From a virus, in the IMG/VR virus record IMGVR_UViG_3300028925_006087, positions 1 to 22,128 of that record: DNA of 22,128 bases. One strand, given 5' to 3'. The notes beneath the pieces were generated by a model that did not search any database, had not been told where the DNA came from, and saw only the letters and a program-made list of their open reading frames with translations. This document shows, piece by piece, positions 17,124-22,084 of this stretch. Made by a program: the position numbers and the translations under genes. Numbering within the stretch: position 1 is the stretch's first letter; the number at the start of each line of letters is the position of its first letter.

Positions 17124-17522
17124 TTATTTCTCCTTTTTTTTCCAACTTTCAATTCCTTTCTCAACCGACCTTCCTGCTATATAGCCACCTATCCCCAGCT
17201 TGAGAAGATCCCACATGTCAGGTGGTATAGGTAGCTGAACTGCCGTGCCACCAAATAATTGTATGTATGGATAGACTAAGTAATTATTAGCTATGATTAA
17301 TACAAACACCAACATGGTTATCGGCCTCCAGTTTCTTGCCAATGAACTCTGGCTTTTTGCTTCTGCTGTGATGATGTCACGTTGGTAGGAAACGAACTGG
17401 ACCTCATGCTCCAGCATTTTCTCTTTGATAGCAGATTCAAGTTTTGTTTTTAGGTCTTTATCTTGTATGAACTTTGAGGCTAATCCTGTTACTGATGAGA
17501 TCATCCCCGGAAAATCAAACAT
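17124..17522 (-). CDS. Holin, 3TM (gene-transfer-agent holin-like) family (132 aa)
   Basis: ATG 17522 has GAGGT 6 bases upstream and is the first gene after the late promoter. Residues about 20-60 form a charged helix (DLKTKLESAIKEKMLEHEVQ). ARNWRPITMLVFVLIIANNY (62-81) is the family's typical Arg-Asn-Trp-Arg-Pro lead-in to a transmembrane helix. PPDMWDLLKLGIGGYIAGRS (100-119) is the second hydrophobic helix, followed by a basic C-terminus. This arrangement matches the GTA-type 3TM holin family. It would permeabilise the inner membrane at the end of infection. No endolysin is recognised next to it, which is unusual. The protein family is fairly sure; the membrane topology is not tested. Confidence 0.75.
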   Translation of the reverse strand: MFDFPGMISSVTGLASKFIQDKDLKTKLESAIKEKMLEHEVQFVSYQRDIITAEAKSQSSLARNWRPITMLVFVLIIANNYLVYPYIQLFGGTAVQLPIPPDMWDLLKLGIGGYIAGRSVEKGIESWKKKEK

Positions 17523-17562
17523 ATGTTTACCTCAGAATATATTCCAGATTACATTCCATTTT

Positions 17563-17591
17563 ATTATGCATTAACTTTCAGGGAATTTCAA
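17563..17591 (-). promoter_or_regulatory. Late promoter (sigma70-like)
   Basis: On the minus strand TTGAAA (17591-17586), a 17-base spacer and CATAAT (17568-17563) form a near-consensus promoter. The expected start is near 17556, giving a roughly 33-base leader before the holin ATG. It would drive the whole lysis, packaging and virion operon. Confidence 0.65.
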
Positions 17592-17690
17592 ACAGATTAT
17601 ATTATGCTAGGAAGTTGGGGTGGGATTGTGTTATGATTTGACATCAATCGAGTTACTCTCAGTTCTCGGTTGTGCCTCCTAAGCACGGAT

Positions 17691-17726
17691 GGGGGGAGGG
17701 CTTCGGCTCCCTCTCCCCGTTTTTTT
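17691..17726 (+). terminator. Intrinsic terminator on the plus strand, opposite to all genes
   Basis: On the plus strand GGGGGGAGGG (17691-17700) pairs with CCCTCTCCCC (17709-17718) around a loop holding a C-UUCG-G element. A G and seven T follow. On the minus strand the same hairpin is preceded by an A-run and has no U-run after it. The T-run overlaps the stop codon of the 80-aa gene. It should stop plus-strand transcripts; none of the genes here lies on that strand. Confidence 0.7.
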
Positions 17727-17967
17727 AATACTCCTCTTCTTTTAAAATTCTCTCAGCTTCTCGAAACGCTACCCCTGAAACAAAGCTATTAAAAGTTATA
17801 TCTCCATAAGCTGATCCTGCATTGATCGCACTTACCACTTTGTGAATCATGTCTCGTTGCTTGTCACTCTTGAACCTGATCTGAACTCTTGGACCTCCAC
17901 TTGACTTTGTCCTGTCAGCCAATTTTAGGGGAGGCCGTCCCAATAGGTAACTATATGTATTTTCCAT
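17725..17967 (-). CDS. Small ribbon-helix-helix-like DNA-binding protein (80 aa)
   Basis: ATG 17967 has GGAGAG two bases upstream. After a 26-residue Pro/Lys-rich arm, residues 27-32 (RVQIRF) form a beta strand. They are followed by a helix (SDKQRDMIHKVVSAI, 34-48) and, after a short loop, a second helix (TFNSFVSGVAFREAERILKE, 58-77). Strand-helix-helix with this spacing is the ribbon-helix-helix (Arc/MetJ/CopG) pattern, where the strand enters the DNA groove. It is last in the small-gene operon and lies about 130 bases upstream of the late promoter, so control of late or divergent transcription is a fair guess. The family assignment is by pattern only. Confidence 0.55.
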   Translation of the reverse strand: MENTYSYLLGRPPLKLADRTKSSGGPRVQIRFKSDKQRDMIHKVVSAINAGSAYGDITFNSFVSGVAFREAERILKEEEY

Positions 17968-17977
17968 AACTCTCCGT

Positions 17978-18070
17978 TTATTTAATTGTTGCGATTAATA
18001 AATGCCCACCGATATATGCAACAGACATAAGAAGTATTCCCCATGCAATTTTTTCAAAATAGTTATTCAT
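17978..18070 (-). CDS. 30-residue single-pass membrane peptide
   Basis: ATG 18070 overlaps the stop of the 53-aa gene as ATGA and has GGGGAGAG upstream with ideal spacing. The frame reads MNNYFEKIAWGILLMSVAYI then GGHLLIATIK and stops at TAA 17978. Residues 8-29 are a continuous hydrophobic helix long enough to cross a membrane, with a short charged N-terminus. Function is unknown; small phage membrane peptides can act in lysis timing, superinfection exclusion or host-membrane changes. Confidence 0.6.
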   Translation of the reverse strand: MNNYFEKIAWGILLMSVAYIGGHLLIATIK

Positions 18071-18228
18071 CTCATCTCTCCCCATTGAAAATTTTTAGCT
18101 TTTTTAGAATGCGATTTGATTGCACAAATATTAATATTACATAATGATTTGCCACCCACCCATTTATACCCACCAATTCCTCTTGAATGCCAATATTGGA
18201 ACACATGGTCTTGATTGTAGTTTGCCAT
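18067..18228 (-). CDS. Small hypothetical protein (53 aa), basic, aromatic-rich
   Basis: I do not recognise it. ATG 18228 is 7 bases after GGAG; another ATG 5 bases upstream in a different frame is too close to the ribosome site. The product begins MANYNQDHVFQYWHSRGIGG, continues YKWVGGKSLCNINICAIKSH and ends NFQWGEMR. It has several Trp/Tyr/His and two Cys but no clear zinc site. It is coupled to the next gene by an ATGA overlap. A second frame from the upstream ATG is also open for 53 codons. Confidence 0.5.
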   Translation of the reverse strand: MANYNQDHVFQYWHSRGIGGYKWVGGKSLCNINICAIKSHSKKAKNFQWGEMR

Positions 18229-18234
18229 CTCATC

Positions 18235-18270
18235 TCTCCCAGTTAGGGGCCGAAGCCCCCTGTTAGTTAA
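18235..18270 (-). repeat. Hairpin plus ribosome-site cassette, copy 2
   Basis: This 36-base element shares identical ends (10 bases on one side, 15 on the other) with the copy at 18426-18461. On the coding strand it reads TTAACTAACAG, then the hairpin GGGGC-TTCG-GCCCC (18259-18246), then AACTGGGAGA, which is the ribosome site for the 53-aa gene. The TAA stop of the preceding gene lies inside it. Confidence 0.7.
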
Positions 18271-18419
18271 TAGTTTTTATCTACAATTTTATTTCTAAAC
18301 TTAATCTTTATTTCACAGTTGCATAGTTTCATTAATGCTTGAGCCATATTTAGCGTTCTAAGTACTGCCCAATATTTTCCATTCTTGCTATAAACTTTGT
18401 ACTGTAGTGGCGATGCCAT
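18267..18419 (-). CDS. Small hypothetical basic protein (50 aa)
   Basis: ATG 18419 is chosen because GGGAG lies 8 bases upstream; a longer in-frame extension to 18602 would overlap the previous gene and cross the hairpin cassette. The product MASPLQYKVYSKNGKYWAVL then RTLNMAQALMKLCNCEIKIK and FRNKIVDKNY looks like strand, helix, strand: YKVYSKNGKYWAVLRTL as two strands, NMAQALMKLC as helix, EIKIKF as strand. It is not a recognised family. It may be a small host-takeover protein, but nothing shows this directly. Confidence 0.55.
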   Translation of the reverse strand: MASPLQYKVYSKNGKYWAVLRTLNMAQALMKLCNCEIKIKFRNKIVDKNY

Positions 18420-18425
18420 TTTGTT

Positions 18426-18461
18426 TCTCCCAGTTGAGGGGGCGAACCCCCTGTTAGTTAA
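18426..18461 (-). repeat. Hairpin plus ribosome-site cassette, copy 1
   Basis: The coding strand has TTAACTAACAG, then AGGGGG-TTCG-CCCCCT (18452-18437, six base pairs), then CAACTGGGAGA, the ribosome site of the 50-aa gene. Ends match the copy at 18235-18270 exactly, while the stem differs but still pairs, which suggests the fold is kept. Confidence 0.7.
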
Positions 18462-18468
18462 ATGTTGT

Positions 18469-18648
18469 TTATACTTCATAGTTATCAAAACATTCTCTTC
18501 TTGAGCCGTTACAAATAATGCTATCTCCATTTTCCCATACTGGTAAACATTCACTATCAATGTATGCTTCCATTTCTTCTTCAGTATTAAATTGTTGTTC
18601 ATCTATAATACAATTGCCATTTGCTACATGTTGTAATGTATATTTCAT
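18469..18648 (-). CDS. Small acidic hypothetical protein (59 aa)
   Basis: First gene after the promoter at 18700-18727. ATG 18648 has GGGGAG 8 bases upstream; an earlier in-frame ATG at 18693 falls at the predicted transcription start and is less likely. The product MKYTLQHVANGNCIIDEQQF, NTEEEMEAYIDSECLPVWEN, then GDSIICNGSRRECFDNYEV is acidic with four Cys and reads as strand, helix (TEEEMEAYIDSE), strand. No family is recognised. A small acidic early or middle protein could be an inhibitor of a host enzyme, but this is only a guess. Confidence 0.55.
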   Translation of the reverse strand: MKYTLQHVANGNCIIDEQQFNTEEEMEAYIDSECLPVWENGDSIICNGSRRECFDNYEV

Positions 18649-18699
18649 TTCATCTCTCCCCGTTAAGTTTGAATTTTGTTTCGTTAAGTTCATACACAG

Positions 18700-18727
18700 A
18701 TCTTATCATATCTGGTTACATTGTCAA
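18700..18727 (-). promoter_or_regulatory. Strong sigma70-like promoter for the small-gene operon
   Basis: On the minus strand a perfect TTGACA (18727-18722) is followed by a 16-base spacer and TAAGAT (18705-18700), preceded by TGA, so it is an extended -10. The start should be near 18693. It lies just after the terminator of the replication operon. Confidence 0.75.
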
Positions 18728-18734
18728 CTATAAT

Positions 18735-18777
18735 CAATAAATAAATAAGGGCTACAGTACGAATAACCGTAAGCCCC
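18735..18777 (-). terminator. Intrinsic terminator after the GroES-like gene
   Basis: On the minus strand GGGC-T-TACGG pairs with CTGTA-GCCC (one bulge, one G-U pair) around a 9-base loop. TTATTTATTTATT follows. It ends the replication operon just before the next promoter. Confidence 0.65.
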
Positions 18778-18797
18778 CACTTATCAACTACTTATAA

Positions 18798-19103
18798 TTA
18801 ACTAATATTTGAATTGCCAACCGTTGCTTGAATGTCTTCCTCTTTCATCATCAAAAATTGTTCGCCTTCAATCTTAATTGGCGCACCCACATGCTTACCA
18901 AAAAACACTCTATCGCCCACCTCAATCCCAACAACATTTTCTGCTCTCCTCACAACCTTGCCTGTACCAGTATGGCTATATATATGTCTATCATCTTCTG
19001 AAACATCCCCTTGTTTTGCTAAGTACAAACCCCCCTTTGTTGTTTCTGGAAGTTCATCTGCTTTTACCAATATCCTTTTTCTAATCATCCCCATTTTAAC
19101 CAT
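18798..19103 (-). CDS. GroES-type co-chaperonin (101 aa)
   Basis: ATG 19103 has GGAG 7 bases upstream. Residues 8-15 (RKRILVKA) match the first strand of GroES. ETTKGGLYLAK (20-30) is the mobile loop, whose GG-L-Y-L replaces the GG-I-V-L tripeptide that grips GroEL. TGKVV (46-51) and VGDRVFFGKHVGAPIKIEGE (62-81) then FLMMKEEDI (83-91) are the remaining family landmarks. Length is near the usual 95-100. Phage co-chaperonins such as T4 gp31 replace host GroES to fold the coat protein; here the P22-like coat is a natural client. It is the last gene of the replication operon. There is no GroEL, so the host one would be used. Confidence 0.88.
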   Translation of the reverse strand: MVKMGMIRKRILVKADELPETTKGGLYLAKQGDVSEDDRHIYSHTGTGKVVRRAENVVGIEVGDRVFFGKHVGAPIKIEGEQFLMMKEEDIQATVGNSNIS

Positions 19104-19113
19104 TTTTGTCTCC

Positions 19114-19728
19114 TCACCAAAAAGTTATTAATTCCTTACCATCCCTGACAATGTGGCCTTGCATTGTGATTCTATGTTCTCCTTCAATATATTTTCTATA
19201 CGGTGAAATCCTATGGGGAGTCATTCCATCGTGGAGCAAAAGTTCACCAACTTTATACTCAACATATTCATCTGAATCTCCCCCTATCTTTACATCCATT
19301 CCACCCCCACCTGTCGGTAACTCAATTGCAATGGTGAAAGCGTAAGCATCTTTTTCTCCAACTCCTAAAGTTTCATGAGGTGAGTCGAGATGCCAGTTCC
19401 CAGCAACAGATAATAGTTTTTTATCAGCAGGGAAAATATGGAAACCGGGTAAAGCCAATTTAGGATTAAACACTATCCACTCACCAAAAAAAGATGATAG
19501 CTTCTTTGTCACCTCTTTGTATAACGGATAAAAAGATCGGAACAACAACGCATTTAAATACTCAGATTCTCGATAGTAAATTTTAGAGTTTCCATCTAGA
19601 TAGGCAGACTTCCCTAGCGTATAAAAAGGGAACTCATTGCTCCGACTTTCCCATTGCCCGATTTTTCTCATTGCCTTAACTTTACTAGCAATGCTCACAC
19701 AATCACAATCTAGCTCAATCCTTTTCAT
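19114..19728 (-). CDS. 2OG-Fe(II)-dependent oxygenase (204 aa)
   Basis: ATG 19728 with AGGGGGAGA just upstream is preferred; a TTG at 19779 would overlap the previous gene by 38 bases. Numbered from the ATG, the iron site is His 113 and Asp 115 (NWHLDSPH) with a distal His at about 172 (MTPHRI), and Arg 186 in EHRITMQGH would bind 2-oxoglutarate. FTIAIELPTGGGGMD and YVEYKVGELLLHDG are the strands of the double-stranded beta-helix. The protein resembles phage prolyl-hydroxylase-like enzymes. The substrate is unknown: a protein side chain, DNA base or small molecule are all possible. It sits between the DUF6378-like gene and the co-chaperonin. All catalytic residues seem present. Confidence 0.8.
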   Translation of the reverse strand: MKRIELDCDCVSIASKVKAMRKIGQWESRSNEFPFYTLGKSAYLDGNSKIYYRESEYLNALLFRSFYPLYKEVTKKLSSFFGEWIVFNPKLALPGFHIFPADKKLLSVAGNWHLDSPHETLGVGEKDAYAFTIAIELPTGGGGMDVKIGGDSDEYVEYKVGELLLHDGMTPHRISPYRKYIEGEHRITMQGHIVRDGKELITFW

Positions 19729-19741
19729 TCTCCCCCTTGTA

Positions 19742-20023
19742 TCAATAAGTATCTTTCTCTTTTGCACAATCTTCTGCAATCGTCAGATAATTCCGACCAT
19801 CCTTATAATTATCTTCAAGGATTGGGTTCCAAGTTGATCTCAATACCTTCAGGATTACCATTTTTAAGGCTGCCAGATGGGCATCATTGATAGTTTCTTG
19901 GTTACTTGATGAAGAGTCAGAGTACTGCTCTAATAATCTACACATCCCACCATACGTTTTAAAGAATAGTTTTGGTGGTCCATATTTACTTTGCCTATCA
20001 ACTAATATTTCATCATCTGTCAT
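19742..20023 (-). CDS. DUF6378-like phage protein (93 aa)
   Basis: ATG 20023 follows GGGGGAG. RQSKYGPPKLFFKTYGGMCRL (10-30) and ALKMVILKVLRSTWNPILEDNY (51-72), then RNYLTIAEDC, match a common phage family. In it, a Tyr-Gly start motif leads to a helix, and Lys/Arg-x-x-Pro-x-x-Asp-x-x-x-Asp lies in the C-terminal helix. The acidic pattern resembles all-alpha nucleotide-handling proteins, but activity is not established. The gene is preceded by a strongly foldable 80-base RNA segment. Confidence 0.65.
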   Translation of the reverse strand: MTDDEILVDRQSKYGPPKLFFKTYGGMCRLLEQYSDSSSSNQETINDAHLAALKMVILKVLRSTWNPILEDNYKDGRNYLTIAEDCAKEKDTY

Positions 20024-20045
20024 GTTTCTCCCCCTAGTTGGTTAA

Positions 20046-20125
20046 TTTTCGGCAGACCCACCCTTTCGGGCAGATCACCACCCATTACTGGCAATTGGGC
20101 TTTGAAACCCCGTGGCTACCGAAAA
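20046..20125 (-). ncRNA. Candidate structured RNA / 5' leader element, multi-branched
   Basis: This gap between the VRR-NUC gene and the DUF6378-like gene folds well on the coding strand. TTTTCGGTAG (20125-20116) pairs with CTGCCGAAAA (20055-20046), 10 pairs with one G-U. The 60 bases inside contain a hairpin CCC-A-ATT/AAT-GGG and a CCC-GAAA-GGG tetraloop. The segment TCTGCCCGAAA repeats as TCTGCCGAAA, so the 5' arm has two possible partners, as in a switch. No U-run follows, so it is not a plain terminator. I cannot assign a known riboswitch or ribozyme class. Role is unproven. Confidence 0.55.
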
Positions 20126-20127
20126 AA

Positions 20128-20481
20128 TTATTTAATCCCCATATAATTGCAAATTACTTTCTTAGCTTCATCAAACCCATAACATACCTTTGCCTCATAG
20201 CCTTCATCCGATAAAGCACTAAGCCACTCAAGCTGGTTTTTGCTAGGCTTATTCTTGCCATATTTTAGCTCGATATATAAACCATGCTTACCGTTTTTAG
20301 CAACGCTCAAAAAAATATCAGGGACCCCAGATTTTACTCCTTCGGCCTTAAGTTTTCTAGCTGTCCCAATGTGGCGTTTTCCCCCATTAGGTATACTAAA
20401 AATTAAAGCCAACTGTGGATAAATACGTTCCATCAACTTGCACCAATTCATCAGCGTGACTTGTTCTGTATGTTCGCTCAT
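20128..20481 (-). CDS. VRR-NUC domain nuclease (117 aa)
   Basis: ATG 20481 with AGGGG four to five bases upstream is favoured over a TTG at 20514 that would add 11 residues. The protein is a single VRR-NUC (PD-D/E-x-K superfamily) domain. HTEQ with Glu 6 lies at the start. SIPNGGKR (29-36) and EGVKSGVPDIFL (47-58) carry Asp 55; GLYIELKYG (67-75) carries Glu 71 and Lys 73. NQLEWLSALSDEGYEAKV with Gln 83 closes the fold. Stand-alone VRR-NUC proteins are frequent near phage replication genes and are thought to cut branched DNA, as in Holliday-junction resolution. Substrate is not shown here. Confidence 0.85.
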   Translation of the reverse strand: MSEHTEQVTLMNWCKLMERIYPQLALIFSIPNGGKRHIGTARKLKAEGVKSGVPDIFLSVAKNGKHGLYIELKYGKNKPSKNQLEWLSALSDEGYEAKVCYGFDEAKKVICNYMGIK

Positions 20482-20488
20482 TGGACCC

Positions 20489-20533
20489 CTATTTGCTAAA
20501 CTTTTTATGACCAAATAAATTAACTGTTTTCAT
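20489..20533 (-). CDS. Possible 14-codon ORF between the winged-helix and VRR-NUC genes
   Basis: On the coding strand GGAGG lies 6 bases before ATG 20533, which overlaps the upstream stop as ATGA. The frame reads MKTVNLFGHKKFSK and stops with TAG just before the VRR-NUC ribosome site. The ribosome site is the best in this part, so translation seems likely. It may be a microprotein, a coupling leader, or the remnant of a longer gene. Confidence 0.4.
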   Translation of the reverse strand: MKTVNLFGHKKFSK

Positions 20534-20883
20534 ATTGCCCTCCAGATTATTTGCTGCCGACCAGAATCACCGTTCCTACATTCACCTGAATCAAAGACAA
20601 ACCCTTTTTTACACATTGGTTTTAATCTTGGAGTAACTGACCGATACTTAATGTCCGTCATCTTGACGATCTCATCTGACGTTGCCCCCATCTCACCAAC
20701 CTCAAGCAGAGCCTCGTAGATACTCTCCTCAATTTTATTCAGTGATGGCGTAATCAACTTAGCTGCCTCATGCGATGTAACTGGGTCTGTTTTTCTTGCA
20801 CGGGCTTGGTCAAACATAGGTGGGTCATCTGCATGTAATCTTGACTCGACATTAAACCCAAAACTGTTTTGTTTTTCTTTCAT
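20530..20883 (-). CDS. Winged-helix / HTH phage protein (117 aa)
   Basis: ATG 20883 overlaps the upstream stop as ATGA. Residues 28-40 (ARKTDPVTSHEAA) are a frequent opening in phage HTH proteins of replication modules. A helix (LNKIEESIYEALLEVGEMG) leads into a helix-turn-helix (ATSDEIVKMTDIKYRSVTPRLKPM, about 67-90) and a final beta wing (GFVFDSGECRNGDSGRQQIIW). It probably binds DNA at the origin or regulates replication genes. The N-terminal 25 residues look unstructured. The target is unknown. Confidence 0.7.
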   Translation of the reverse strand: MKEKQNSFGFNVESRLHADDPPMFDQARARKTDPVTSHEAAKLITPSLNKIEESIYEALLEVGEMGATSDEIVKMTDIKYRSVTPRLKPMCKKGFVFDSGECRNGDSGRQQIIWRAI

Positions 20884-21272
20884 TTGAAAACCTCCCTTAG
20901 CATAGCTTTGATTTTAGCTTTATTTTCTTCAGCCTCTTCCTCAGTTCCACCAAATGATTCTTTGATCTGCTTGCAGTCAGCTTCATATCTTTCTTTTTCA
21001 AGTTGCAAACGATTTCTACACGCTAAAAGATTATCAGCCTCTTTCTTTTCTTCAACAAGATTTAATATAATGCTAGGGATATTATCAGTAGGCCAAAATT
21101 TGCTGATCGTTTGAGTCATTGTTAAAACTGCATCACTAAGTTGCTTTTGAGTGGTGTTCTTGTCTGAAATAGCCCTGTGCCACATTTTAAGTTCCCATTC
21201 GTCACGTTGCTCCATCCCAAAAGCGTACAAGGTTGCTATCTGTTCAATAAACTCTTTATAGGTAACAGTCAT
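20880..21272 (-). CDS. Possible helicase-loader-type protein in the replication cluster (130 aa)
   Basis: ATG 21272 overlaps the stop of the replication protein as ATGA. Residues about 5-65 (YKEFIEQIATLYAFGMEQRD, WELKMWHRAISDKNTTQ, then ISKFWPTDNIPSIILN) are helical. The W-x-x-x-I/L spacing and a late P-S/T-I element recall the N-terminal domain of G39P-type helicase loaders and inhibitors. The C-terminal half is a charged coiled coil (EEKKEADNLLACRNRLQLEK on to KAKIKAMLREV). Its position after a replication initiator fits. The match is weak, so treat it as hypothetical; no Walker motif is present. Confidence 0.5.
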   Translation of the reverse strand: MTVTYKEFIEQIATLYAFGMEQRDEWELKMWHRAISDKNTTQKQLSDAVLTMTQTISKFWPTDNIPSIILNLVEEKKEADNLLACRNRLQLEKERYEADCKQIKESFGGTEEEAEENKAKIKAMLREVFK

Positions 21273-22084
21273 ATCTCACCCCCTATTTGTAAGGGTGCAT
21301 CATCTTCTTTTGATAGCAAATGTTCAATCTGTTTTCTCTTTGCAGAGCCTGATGTTTCTTTTTGTTTAAACGGTAAAGGATTGGAAACAGCTAAGTCCTC
21401 CCAATTCCTAAAAAAAGTCTCACCATGTTTTAAATATTGTGGATCATCGACACTATCAACGTAAGCATCCATTTTTAGCAGGAACTCTTTTCGCTTATTC
21501 AATCCGACTGATTTAATATAAAACCCTCTAGCCTTTTTCTTATCCCCTGCTTTTCTAGGATATCGCCCCCAATCTTCATTGAAATTTTCATCAACTAAAT
21601 TTGAGTTTGTTCCATTATTACTTAAATCTCTTAAGGGTATGGGTAAGGGTAAGGGTAATGAACCCTTTGGTAAGGGTTGGTCAAGGGTTGAGAAAAGCGT
21701 TGTATAATAAGGATTAGCTTCTAAAAACAAATTCCAGAGTGGAGTCTTTGCATTTTCAAGAAATTGTTTAACAACACCCTTATCAACTTGGCTTGGGTTC
21801 CCACCTTGGCTGTATTTTTTTAAACGATTGACCAGAAACACCATCTCGTTTTCAATATCATAAATCACATTCTTGATTGAACCGTTGGTCAACACTTGCT
21901 TAACTGTTGAGGAAGGGATGCCAGTTTCATAAGCAATTGTGCTTAATGGAATCTCATAAACTCCACTTATATGAATTGCATCATTTGTGGTGAGATATAA
22001 AAATATTAGTTTTTCATCTTTGGAGGACTTTAGGAAGTCTTTATCCTTCCATATTTTTTGATATATCGGGGAATATTTTGACAT
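21269..22084 (-). CDS. Phage replication-initiation protein, DnaD/O-like (271 aa)
   Basis: ATG 22084 has AGAGGTG upstream. Residues about 5-70 form a winged-helix domain (KDKDFLKSSKDEKLIFLYLT, GVYEIPLSTIAYETGIPSST with the recognition helix near 55-65). A Pro/Leu repeat linker (QPLPKGSLPLPLPIPLRDL, 136-154) follows. The C-terminal part (NEDWGRYPRKAGDKKKARGF, 169-188, and QYLKHGETFFRNWEDL, 216-231) is the standard C-terminal motif of phage initiator proteins: Phe/Trp...Tyr-Pro-x-Lys...Trp. Such proteins bind the origin and recruit helicase. The origin may be in the linker-coding DNA, as in lambda O. It is the first gene in the window; its promoter is not visible. Confidence 0.75.
   Translation of the reverse strand: MSKYSPIYQKIWKDKDFLKSSKDEKLIFLYLTTNDAIHISGVYEIPLSTIAYETGIPSSTVKQVLTNGSIKNVIYDIENEMVFLVNRLKKYSQGGNPSQVDKGVVKQFLENAKTPLWNLFLEANPYYTTLFSTLDQPLPKGSLPLPLPIPLRDLSNNGTNSNLVDENFNEDWGRYPRKAGDKKKARGFYIKSVGLNKRKEFLLKMDAYVDSVDDPQYLKHGETFFRNWEDLAVSNPLPFKQKETSGSAKRKQIEHLLSKEDDAPLQIGGEI
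21632..21692. repeat. TAAGGGT iteron-like repeats inside the replication gene
   Basis: On the plus strand TAAGGGT occurs at 21632, 21644, 21650 and 21671, with ATGGGT in the run and CAAGGGT at 21682. The spacing is partly 6 bases. The repeats encode the Pro/Leu linker, but their placement inside an initiator gene is typical of phage origins. Confidence 0.6.

Noticed and set aside
17675-17680. Perfect AGGAGG on the minus strand, possible ribosome site
   Set aside because: No ATG, GTG or TTG lies 4 to 12 bases downstream, so it does not support a gene.
18420-18602. N-terminal extension of the 50-aa gene to give 111 residues
   Set aside because: It would overlap the 59-aa gene and read through the hairpin cassette, and a good ribosome site is present only before ATG 18419.
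20046-20125. tRNA gene or tRNA-like structure
   Set aside because: The region folds into branches, but there is no 7-bp acceptor stem, anticodon arm or TTCRANY loop at tRNA spacing.
21632-21692. CRISPR-like or telomeric array
   Set aside because: Units are 6-7 bases with almost no spacers, lie within a coding frame, and are too few for either.
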